Of a stretch of 5,731 nt of DNA, positions 1 through 5,731 are shown piece after piece. Numbering within the stretch: the first letter of the stretch is position 1; every line of letters begins with the position of its first letter. The position numbers were made by a program, and so were the translations under genes. The stretch comes from Solirubrobacterales bacterium. GTDB lineage: Bacteria > Actinomycetota > Thermoleophilia > Solirubrobacterales > Solirubrobacteraceae. The notes under the pieces were generated by a model. The model was given only the letters and a program-made list of their open reading frames with translations. It was not told the DNA's origin and ran no database searches. The stretch covers positions 1 through 5,731 of the forward strand of contig JAOPZO010000134.1 of assembly GCA_025964065.1 (NCBI GenBank), written 5' to 3'.

Positions 1-1
1 G

Positions 2-475
2 GCGCCGGCCGCGGCCGTCGGCCGGGAGCAGGCACGGGTCGCCCGTCGGGCCATCGCCGACTACGACGGCATGTTCGACGGTGCGACGGCCCTCGTCGTC
101 GACGACGACTTCCGCAACATCTTCGCCCTCACGGCGCTGCTCGAGCGCGGCGGCCTGACCGTCGTGGCGGCGCAGAGCGGGCCCGCGGCGCTCGGCATCC
201 TCGGGGAGCGCGAGGACATCGACCTCGTGCTGATGGACATCATGATGCCGGTGATGAACGGCTATGAGACGATGGCCGCGATCCGCGCGCGGCCCGGGCT
301 CGCGGAGCTGCCGATCATCGCGGTCACCGGGAAGGTCGTCGGGGGCGAGCGGGAGCGCTGCCTGGAGGCCGGCGCCTCGGACTACATCCCCAAGCCCGTG
401 GACACGGCGGAGCTGCTCGCCGCCCTCATGGCCTGGTTCCCCGCACCGGCGGGCGATCCCCGGACGGCGGCGTGA
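2..475 (+). CDS. C-terminal REC domain of a probable hybrid sensor histidine kinase (5' partial)
   Basis: The reading frame is open from the left edge (first full codon at base 2) to TGA at 473-475, giving 157 visible residues. About 25 linker residues precede a complete receiver domain. It shows the acidic pocket (VVDDD), then RNIFALTALLE, the phosphoacceptor Asp in LMDIMMP (codon 236-238), the switch Thr in IIAVTGK, and the conserved Lys in YIPKPVD. The RNIFALT and CLEAGASDYI-KP wording is typical of the last receiver of large hybrid histidine kinases, so a kinase core (HisKA/HATPase) probably lies upstream, outside the window. An ATG at 71 could in principle start a free-standing 134-residue response regulator. 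I disfavour it because no Shine-Dalgarno precedes it and the frame continues upstream. The stop overlaps the next gene's start (GTGA), implying co-translation with that gene. The receiver assignment is firm; the hybrid-kinase assignment is inferred from family wording. Confidence 0.85.
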   Translation, partial: APAAAVGREQARVARRAIADYDGMFDGATALVVDDDFRNIFALTALLERGGLTVVAAQSGPAALGILGEREDIDLVLMDIMMPVMNGYETMAAIRARPGLAELPIIAVTGKVVGGERERCLEAGASDYIPKPVDTAELLAALMAWFPAPAGDPRTAA

Positions 476-2640
476 GCGGTCCCGCGGCCATCGCGGCGGC
501 CGGGCGCACCGCCGCGCCGATCCTCGTCGTCGACGACAACGCGGGCAAGAGGCTGTCGCTCGCGGCCATCCTGGGTGCGGAGCACGAGCTCGTCGAGGTG
601 GACTGCGGCGTCGCGGCGCTGAAGGCGGTGCTCGAGCGCACGTACGCGGTGATCCTCATGGACGTCCACATGCCGGGAATGGACGGCTACGAGACCGCGC
701 GGCTCATCCGCATGCGGCGCGAGTCCGAGCACACGCCGATCATCTTCATCACCGCGGACGGCGGCGACGAGGCCCAGGTGCCGATCGCGTACGCCAGCGG
801 CGCGGTCGACTTCATGGTCGGCACGCCCGTCGCGGCGGTCCTCCGCGCGAAGGTCGCCATCTTCGTGGAGCTGTTCAAGAAGGGGCTCGAGCTCGAGCAC
901 TCGCTCGCCGAGGTCACGACGCTCAGCGAGCGCTTCCGGGACAGCGAGGCGCGCTCCCGGGCGGTCCTCCACAACGTCGCCGACGGCATCGTGACGCTGC
1001 ACGACGACGGCACGATCGCCTCGTTCAACAATGCCGCCACGCGGCTGTTCGGCTTCGACGAGGCGGACGCGCTCGGCCTGCGCTTCTCGACGATGTGCCC
1101 CGAGCCGGAGCAGGCCACCGCGCTCGCCGACCGCCGCCCCGGGGAGGTCCTGCTCGCGACGGGGCGCCGCCGTGACGGCGCGACGTTCCCGGTGGAGCAG
1201 ACCACGAGCCACGTCGACCTCGGCAGCCGGACGGTCCACATCGTCTGCCTGCGCGACGTCTCCGAGCGGGTGGCGCACACCGAGGCGCTGCAGCACCAGG
1301 CCCTGCACGACGCGCTCACGGGCCTGCCGAACCGCGTCCTCTTCCGGGAGCGCGTGAGCCACGCGATCCGCCGTGCCGAGCGCACCCAGGAGGAGATGGC
1401 CCTGATCCTCGTGGACCTCGACGCGTTCAAGCAGGTCAACGACACGCTCGGCCACCAGAACGGGGACCTCCTGCTGCGCCTCGTCGCCGAGCGGGTCATG
1501 GGCTGCCTCCGCGACGGGGACACGGTCGCCCGGATCGGCGGGGACGAGTTCGCGATCCTCCCCATCGCCCCGACGGGGGTGGCGGGCGCGGCGCAGATCG
1601 CCTGGCGCGTGCTCGCGGCGCTCGAGGAGCCCTTCCTGGTCGGGGGCGCCACCGTCGACCTCCGCGCGAGCATCGGCATCGCGGTGGTCCCGGAGCACGG
1701 CAACAACATCGACGACCTCATGCGGCGCGCCGACCTCGCGATGTACGACGCCAAGCGCCACCGGAGCGGCTGCGCGATCTTCGCCGACGCGCAGGAGGAG
1801 GAGCCCGCCCGGCGCCTCAAGCTGCTCGGGGAGCTCCGGCACTGCGTCGAGCGGGACGAGCTCGTCCTGCACTACCAACCCAAGGTGGACCTCAAGACGG
1901 GCGAGGCGACCGGGCTCGAGGCGCTCGTCCGCTGGAACCACCCCTCGGGCCGCCTCTTCCGGCCCGACGAGTTCATGCCCGAGGTCGAGGGCTCCGAGCT
2001 CATGGTCCCGCTCACGGCGTGGGTCATCGACGAGGCGCTCAGCGAGCTGCGGCGCCTGCGCGACCGCGGCTACGACCTCGGGATGGCGGTCAACCTCGGC
2101 GCGCGGTGCCTGGCACCCGACGCGGGGACGCTCGAGTCCGTCGAGCGGATGACGGAGAGCTGGGGGATCCCGGCCGAGAAGCTCACGCTCGAGCTCACGG
2201 AGAGCGCGTTCATCGACACGGAGCTCCCCGAGCTGCTCACGCGGCTGCGGGGCATGGCCCAGCACATCTCGATCGACGACTTCGGGACGGGCTACTCCTC
2301 GCTCGTGTACCTCAGCCGGCTGCCGGTCGTCGAGATCAAGGCCGACCGCTCGTTCGTCATGACGATGGCCACCGTGAAGAGCGACGCGGTCATCGTGCGC
2401 TCGACCGTCGACCTCGCGCACAACCTCTCCGTGAAGGTCGTGGCCGAGGGCGTCGAGGACGCGGAGACGATGCGGATGCTCATCGACTACGGCTGCGACG
2501 AGGCCCAGGGGTACCACTTCGCGCGGCCCATGCCCGCGGACGAGCTCCTGGGCTGGCTCGAGACCTCCCCGTTCGGCCTGCCCCGCCGCCTGCCCGTCTC
2601 GGGTGCTGTGCCGGAGCCGGCGGACGTGGGCCGGGCCTGA
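472..2640 (+). CDS. REC-PAS-GGDEF-EAL response regulator (c-di-GMP cyclase/phosphodiesterase)
   Basis: This 722-residue cytoplasmic protein has no signal peptide or membrane segment. The domains in order are: receiver, about 16-130 (DD at 21-22, phosphoacceptor D64 in LMDVHMPGMDG, switch T94); a helical linker, about 131-160; PAS, about 160-268; GGDEF, about 272-437; EAL, about 447-695; and a non-conserved tail. The GGDEF motif is intact at 356-360, with metal-binding D315 and an RxxD inhibitory site (RDGD, 347-350) at the canonical 5-residue spacing. The EAL domain keeps E483-A-L, N541, E574 in LELTES, D602-D603 in DDFGTGYSS, K623, E659 in AEGVE, and Q679. Both c-di-GMP synthesis (from 2 GTP) and hydrolysis (to pGpG) are therefore possible by sequence; which one dominates cannot be read. 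In the receiver, the usual Lys-Pro near the end of the fold is Thr-Pro (T118). The GTG start at 472 overlaps the upstream stop by 4 bases with no clear Shine-Dalgarno, suggesting translational coupling. The next methionine is residue 63, inside the receiver, so no other start is sensible. Confidence 0.95.
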   Translation: MSGPAAIAAAGRTAAPILVVDDNAGKRLSLAAILGAEHELVEVDCGVAALKAVLERTYAVILMDVHMPGMDGYETARLIRMRRESEHTPIIFITADGGDEAQVPIAYASGAVDFMVGTPVAAVLRAKVAIFVELFKKGLELEHSLAEVTTLSERFRDSEARSRAVLHNVADGIVTLHDDGTIASFNNAATRLFGFDEADALGLRFSTMCPEPEQATALADRRPGEVLLATGRRRDGATFPVEQTTSHVDLGSRTVHIVCLRDVSERVAHTEALQHQALHDALTGLPNRVLFRERVSHAIRRAERTQEEMALILVDLDAFKQVNDTLGHQNGDLLLRLVAERVMGCLRDGDTVARIGGDEFAILPIAPTGVAGAAQIAWRVLAALEEPFLVGGATVDLRASIGIAVVPEHGNNIDDLMRRADLAMYDAKRHRSGCAIFADAQEEEPARRLKLLGELRHCVERDELVLHYQPKVDLKTGEATGLEALVRWNHPSGRLFRPDEFMPEVEGSELMVPLTAWVIDEALSELRRLRDRGYDLGMAVNLGARCLAPDAGTLESVERMTESWGIPAEKLTLELTESAFIDTELPELLTRLRGMAQHISIDDFGTGYSSLVYLSRLPVVEIKADRSFVMTMATVKSDAVIVRSTVDLAHNLSVKVVAEGVEDAETMRMLIDYGCDEAQGYHFARPMPADELLGWLETSPFGLPRRLPVSGAVPEPADVGRA

Positions 2641-2664
2641 GCACCGTTGCACCGCTTTCGCGGC

Positions 2665-2694
2665 TTGACAGCTCGTCGAGCGAGCTTGCATACT
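2665..2694 (+). promoter_or_regulatory. Promoter of gntR-aceE (TTGACA -35, CATACT -10)
   Basis: A perfect sigma70-type -35 box, TTGACA, lies at 2665-2670, followed after 18 bases by CATACT at 2689-2694 (4 of 6 matches to TATAAT). This sits in the only intergenic gap of the window, in a locally AT-richer patch (2686-2699). A start site about 7 bases past the -10 falls at 2701-2703, on or beside the GTG start codon of gntR at 2703. The promoter would serve gntR and the overlapping aceE. The -10 match is moderate, and no transcript evidence is available here. Confidence 0.65.
2671..2686. promoter_or_regulatory. Inverted repeat in the promoter spacer, candidate operator
   Basis: The 11-base word GCTCGTCGAGC (2671-2681) is a perfect dyad around a central T. 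An alternative pairing joins AGCTCG (2670-2675) with CGAGCT (2681-2686) across 5 bases. It lies between the -35 and -10 boxes, where a bound repressor would block RNA polymerase. Short GC palindromes are common in such genomes, so this is only a candidate. Confidence 0.3.
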
Positions 2695-2702
2695 AGTACG
2701 CA
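2687..2702. promoter_or_regulatory. 16-base near-palindrome over the -10 and start site, candidate GntR operator
   Basis: TGCATACTAGTACGCA is symmetric at 7 of 8 base pairs (single mismatch A2690/C2699), with a perfect TACTAGTA core at 2691-2698. It covers the -10 box and ends at the base before the GTG start. GntR/FCD proteins are dimers that bind short dyads and often repress their own gene. The size and position fit an autoregulatory operator, but the word does not match the E. coli PdhR or FadR consensus, so the assignment is inference. Confidence 0.45.
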
Positions 2703-3389
2703 GTGTCGCTCCAGCTCATCGATCGCGGGTCAGGGCAGGGCACCCGCGACCGCGTCTACCTGACGCTCCGCGAGGCCATCACCACCGCCCAGCTCGTCCC
2801 GGGGCGCCGCCTCAGCGAGAACGAGCTCGCGGGCCGCCTCGGCGTCAGCCGCACCCCGATCCGGGAGGCGCTCGCCCTGCTGCGCGAGGAGCGCCTCGTC
2901 GCGATCGTCCCGCAGCTCGGCACGTTCGTGACCCGCGTGAGCACCTCGGCCGTCGCCGACGCCGCGTTCGTGCGCGAGGCGCTCGAGTGCAGCGCCGTGC
3001 GGCTCGCCGCGGAGCACGTCGACGCGCGGACGCTGCAGGAGCTGCACGCGAACCTCGCGGCGCAGGAGTCCGCCGACGTCGCCGCGTTCGACGCGCTCGA
3101 CGACGACTTCCACCGCGTGCTCTGCGACGCGAGCGGCCACACCATCGCCTGGACGCTCACCCACCGCGCGAACGGCCAGCTCGACCGGATCCGGCGGCTG
3201 AGCCTGCCCGAGCCGGGCTACCTGCGCGAGATGGTCGCCGAGCACCACGACGTGATGGCGGCGGTCGCCCGGCGCGACGCCGACGGGGCCGAGCGGGCGC
3301 TGCGCCACCACCTGCGGATGGTCCCGTCCCTGCTGCCGGCGCTCCGCGAGCGCCACCCGGACTACTTCGAGGAAGAGGAGGGCGCATGA
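2703..3389 (+). CDS. GntR-family transcriptional regulator, FadR/FCD subfamily
   Basis: This is a 228-residue cytoplasmic DNA-binding protein, normal length for the family. The N-terminal winged helix-turn-helix spans about 15-80, with the recognition region GVSRTPIREAL (47-57) and the wing PQLGTFV (70-76). The C-terminal all-helical FCD ligand domain spans about 84-215. The FCD metal-site residues appear intact: D133 and H137 (DxxFH), H181 (EHHD) and H203. Known members use this metal site to bind carboxylates and other organic acids, so a small acid effector is likely. An in-frame TAG at 2694-2696 makes GTG 2703 the earliest possible start, and no alternative ATG or GTG occurs before the first DNA-binding helix (RVYLTLREAI). 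No Shine-Dalgarno precedes it, and the predicted transcript starts at about the same base, so translation is probably leaderless. The stop overlaps aceE by 4 bases. By position it looks like a functional counterpart of E. coli PdhR, but orthology and effector are not shown. Confidence 0.93.
   Translation: MSLQLIDRGSGQGTRDRVYLTLREAITTAQLVPGRRLSENELAGRLGVSRTPIREALALLREERLVAIVPQLGTFVTRVSTSAVADAAFVREALECSAVRLAAEHVDARTLQELHANLAAQESADVAAFDALDDDFHRVLCDASGHTIAWTLTHRANGQLDRIRRLSLPEPGYLREMVAEHHDVMAAVARRDADGAERALRHHLRMVPSLLPALRERHPDYFEEEEGA
3376..3381 (+). promoter_or_regulatory. Shine-Dalgarno of aceE (AGGAGG)
   Basis: A perfect AGGAGG lies in the last codons of gntR, which encode a Glu-rich tail (EEEE). 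It is 4 bases before ATG 3386 and 10 bases before a second in-frame ATG at 3392. The upstream AGGAAG at 3370-3375 could also serve the first ATG. This is the only strong ribosome-binding site in the window, which suggests aceE is translated more strongly than the regulator ahead of it. Confidence 0.7.
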
Positions 3390-5731
3390 CCATGTTCGAC
3401 GACGTCGACCCGGCGGAGACCGCCGAGTGGCTGGAGGCGCTCGACGGGGTGCTGAAGGCCGACGGCCCCGCGCGCGCCCAGGAGCTGCTCGAGACGCTGC
3501 TCGACCACGCCCGCCACCAGGGCGCACCCGTCGTCAGCGGGCTCGTGACGCCGTACGTCAACACGCTCGACGCCGGGCACGACCCGCCCGCGGACGACAC
3601 CCTCACGCTCGAGCAGCGGCTCCGCGCGTACGTGCGCTGGAACGCGATCATGATCGTGCTCCGGGCGAACGCGGAGAGCTCCGAGCTCGGCGGGCACATC
3701 GCGAGCTACCAGTCCGCGGCCACCCTCTACGAGGAGGGCTTCAACCACTTCTGGCACGCGCCCTCCGATGACCACGGCGGCGACCTCGTCTACGTCCAGG
3801 GCCACTCCTCGCCCGGCGTCTACGCCCGCGCGTTCCTGGAGGGCCGCCTGAGCGAGGAGCAGCTCTCGCGCTTCCGCACCGAAGTCGAGGGTGGGGGTCT
3901 CTCGAGCTACCCGCACCCTTGGCTCATGCCGGACTTCTGGCAGTTCCCGACGGTCTCCATGGGCCTCGGGCCGCTCATGGCGATCTACCAGGCGCACTTC
4001 ATGAAGTACCTGACGGGCCGCGGGATCACCGACACGGCCGGCCGCAAGGTCTGGGCGTTCATGGGCGACGGCGAGATGGACGAGCCCGAGTCGATGGGCG
4101 CGCTCTCGCTCGCCGGGCGCGAGAAGCTCGACAACCTCGTCTTCGTCGTCAACTGCAACCTGCAGCGCCTCGACGGGCCCGTGCGCGGCAACGGGAAGAT
4201 CATCCAGGAGCTCGAGACGAACTTCCGCGGCGCGGGTTGGAACGTCATCAAGGTCATCTGGGGCGGCCGCTGGGACGAGCTGCTCGCCGCGGACGACAAG
4301 GGGCTGCTGCAGCGCCGGATGGAGGAGGCGCTCGACGGCGACTACCAGACGTACAAGTCGCGCAGCGGCGCGTTCGTGCGCGAGCACTTCTTCGGCACCT
4401 CCCCCGAGCTCGCGGCGATGGTCGCGGACTGGAGCGACGAGGAGATCTGGCAGCTCAACCGGGGCGGGCACGACCCGCTCAAGGTCCGGGCGGCGTACCA
4501 GGCGGCCGTCGAGCACACGGGGCAGCCGACCGTGATCCTCGCGAAGACGATCAAGGGCTACGGGATGGGGGAGTCCGGCGAGGGCCAGAACATCACCCAC
4601 CAGCAGAAGAAGATGAGCGAGGACGTCCTGAAGGCGTTCCGCACGCGCTTCGACCTGCCGCTGAGCGACGAGCAGGTGCACGAGAAGGCGTTCGTCAAGC
4701 CGGGGAACGACACCCCCGAGATGCGGCACCTCCTCGAGCGACGCGCCGCGCTCGGCGGGAGCCTGCCGCAGCGCACGGGCAGGGCGGCGTCGCTCCCGGC
4801 GCCGGAGCTCTCCGCGTTCAAGACGGTGCTCGAGGGCACGGGCGACCGTGAGATCTCCACGACGATGGCGTTCGTGCGGGTGCTCGCCTCCGTGCTGCGC
4901 GACAAGACGATCGGGCCGCGCGTCGTGCCGATCGTCGCGGATGAGTCGCGGACGTTCGGCATGGAGGGGATGTTCCGCCAGCTCGGGATCTTCAGCCAGG
5001 TCGGGCAGCTCTACGACCCCGAGGACGCCGGCTCGCTCATGTTCTACAAGGAGGACAAGAAGGGCCAGATCCTCCAGGAGGGCATCAACGAGGCGGGCGC
5101 GATGAGCTCGTGGATCGCCGCGGCCACGAGCTACGCGAACCACGGCGAGCCCATGGTGCCGTTCTACGTCTACTACTCCATGTTCGGCTTCCAGCGGATC
5201 GGCGACCTCGCCTGGGCCGCGGGGGACTCGCGCTCCCGCGGCTTCCTGATCGGCGGCACGTCCGGGCGCACGACGCTGAACGGTGAGGGGCTGCAGCACG
5301 AGGACGGGCACTCGCACCTCATCGCGCAGACCATCCCGAACTGCGTGGCGTACGACCCGAGCTTCGGCTACGAGGTCGCGGTCATCGTCCAGGACGGGCT
5401 GCGCCGGATGCTCGAGGAGCAGGAGGACGTCTTCTACTACCTGACCGTCCTGAACGAGAACCACAAGCAGCCCGCGCTGCCCGAGGGCGCGGAGGAGGGG
5501 ATCCTCCGCGGGATGCACAGGATCCGAGAGGGCGGCGACATCCAGCTGCTCGGCTCGGGCGCGATCCTCCGCGAGGTGCTCGACGGCGCCTCGTTGCTCG
5601 CCGCGGACTGGGGCGTCGAGGCGGACGTCTGGAGCGTCACGTCGTTCACCGAGCTCGCCCGGGACGGCAACGCGGCGGCGCGCAGCGCGCGGCTGCACCC
5701 CGAGGACGACCCGCCGGTGCCCTACGTCGCC
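3386..5731 (+). CDS. aceE: Pyruvate dehydrogenase E1 component, homodimeric AceE type (3' partial)
   Basis: The frame runs open from ATG 3386 to the window edge, giving 782 residues. E. coli AceE has 887, so about 100 C-terminal residues are missing. E1 decarboxylates pyruvate on thiamine diphosphate and reductively acetylates the lipoyl groups of E2, feeding acetyl-CoA synthesis. Near-identical wording to E. coli AceE is visible throughout: DVDPAETAEWLEAL at the start, RWNAIMIVLRA, and SSYPHPWLMPDFWQFPTVSMGLGP. The thiamine-diphosphate/Mg motif runs from GDGEMDEPES (G227-D228-G229) to NCN (256-258). Active-site candidates are H104 (GGHIAS), H140 (QGHSSPG), H405 (NITHQ, matching E. coli H407), E565 (ILQEGINE, matching the cofactor-activating E571) and the HEDGHSH segment (638-644). 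No frameshift or missing catalytic residue is seen. The start overlaps the gntR stop as ATGA; a second ATG at 3392 would shorten the protein by two residues. This is the homodimeric E1, not the alpha/beta E1 found in many Gram-positives. The E2/E3 genes are not in the window. Confidence 0.97.
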   Translation, partial: MTMFDDVDPAETAEWLEALDGVLKADGPARAQELLETLLDHARHQGAPVVSGLVTPYVNTLDAGHDPPADDTLTLEQRLRAYVRWNAIMIVLRANAESSELGGHIASYQSAATLYEEGFNHFWHAPSDDHGGDLVYVQGHSSPGVYARAFLEGRLSEEQLSRFRTEVEGGGLSSYPHPWLMPDFWQFPTVSMGLGPLMAIYQAHFMKYLTGRGITDTAGRKVWAFMGDGEMDEPESMGALSLAGREKLDNLVFVVNCNLQRLDGPVRGNGKIIQELETNFRGAGWNVIKVIWGGRWDELLAADDKGLLQRRMEEALDGDYQTYKSRSGAFVREHFFGTSPELAAMVADWSDEEIWQLNRGGHDPLKVRAAYQAAVEHTGQPTVILAKTIKGYGMGESGEGQNITHQQKKMSEDVLKAFRTRFDLPLSDEQVHEKAFVKPGNDTPEMRHLLERRAALGGSLPQRTGRAASLPAPELSAFKTVLEGTGDREISTTMAFVRVLASVLRDKTIGPRVVPIVADESRTFGMEGMFRQLGIFSQVGQLYDPEDAGSLMFYKEDKKGQILQEGINEAGAMSSWIAAATSYANHGEPMVPFYVYYSMFGFQRIGDLAWAAGDSRSRGFLIGGTSGRTTLNGEGLQHEDGHSHLIAQTIPNCVAYDPSFGYEVAVIVQDGLRRMLEEQEDVFYYLTVLNENHKQPALPEGAEEGILRGMHRIREGGDIQLLGSGAILREVLDGASLLAADWGVEADVWSVTSFTELARDGNAAARSARLHPEDDPPVPYVA

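Noticed and set aside
71..475. Standalone 134-residue response regulator starting at ATG 71
   Set aside because: The frame is open through the left edge, no Shine-Dalgarno precedes the ATG, and the receiver wording is that of a hybrid-kinase C-terminus.
885..900. Repeated CTCGAG/GAGCTC words
   Set aside because: These are Leu-Glu codon pairs (ctc gag) common across all genes here; they reflect codon use rather than a regulatory or mobile repeat.
264..1175. 303-residue + strand open frame overlapping the REC genes
   Set aside because: It is an Arg/Ala/Gly-rich out-of-frame translation crossing the boundary of two well-supported genes, so it is a frame shadow.
2652..2663. CCGC-TTTC-GCGG hairpin after the GGDEF-EAL stop as a terminator
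   Set aside because: The stem is only 4 base pairs and no T-run follows; the next bases are the -35 box. It is too weak to call an intrinsic terminator.
382..2691. 769-residue minus-strand open frame opposite the GGDEF-EAL gene
   Set aside because: Its translation is low-complexity, rich in Arg, Asp, Glu, Val and His, with no recognisable domain. It mirrors a + strand gene with clear catalytic motifs. High GC3 routinely leaves such antisense frames open.
3919..4851. 310-residue + strand open frame inside aceE
   Set aside because: It is an Arg/Gly/Ala-rich shadow in another frame of aceE, with no independent start signal or domain.
3362..5698. 778-residue minus-strand open frame opposite aceE
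   Set aside because: It has the same compositional signature and no domain, and the + strand frame is unmistakably AceE.

Overview
The window is uniformly GC-rich, with G or C at most third codon positions, GTG starts alongside ATG, and genes packed with 4-base start/stop overlaps. With an E. coli-type homodimeric pyruvate dehydrogenase E1 and an FCD-type GntR regulator, this points to a high-GC actinobacterium. A Solirubrobacterales/Thermoleophilia-like lineage is possible, but I infer this from style only and no sequence marker proves it. All real genes lie on the + strand. The long minus-strand and alternative-frame open stretches are GC-rich shadows.

Left block (2-2640), signalling. The window opens inside the 3' end of a gene ending in a receiver (REC) domain, of the type that closes large hybrid sensor histidine kinases. 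Its stop overlaps by 4 bases the GTG start of a 722-residue REC-PAS-GGDEF-EAL protein. That protein carries the signature residues of both a diguanylate cyclase (GGDEF plus an RxxD inhibitory site) and a c-di-GMP phosphodiesterase (EAL, DDFGTGYSS, AEGVE). The pair reads as a phosphorelay whose output is cyclic-di-GMP turnover.

Gap (2641-2702). This 62-base spacer is the only intergenic region. It holds a perfect TTGACA -35 box, a plausible -10 (CATACT) 18 bases downstream, and two dyad-symmetric words. The predicted transcription start falls at or next to the GTG start of the next gene, so that message is probably leaderless.

Right block (2703-5731), central metabolism. A GntR/FCD-family repressor (228 aa, metal-binding Asp/His set intact) overlaps by 4 bases (ATGA) the start of aceE, the thiamine-diphosphate-dependent E1 of the pyruvate dehydrogenase complex. 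aceE runs off the right edge with roughly 100 C-terminal residues missing. The layout resembles the E. coli pdhR-aceE arrangement: an organic-acid-sensing repressor probably controls its own promoter and, through it, the E1 gene.

I see no RNA genes, mobile elements, CRISPR arrays or large repeats, and nothing that demands an undescribed system. The most interesting points are the leaderless, operator-overlapped gntR promoter and the local gntR-aceE regulatory unit.
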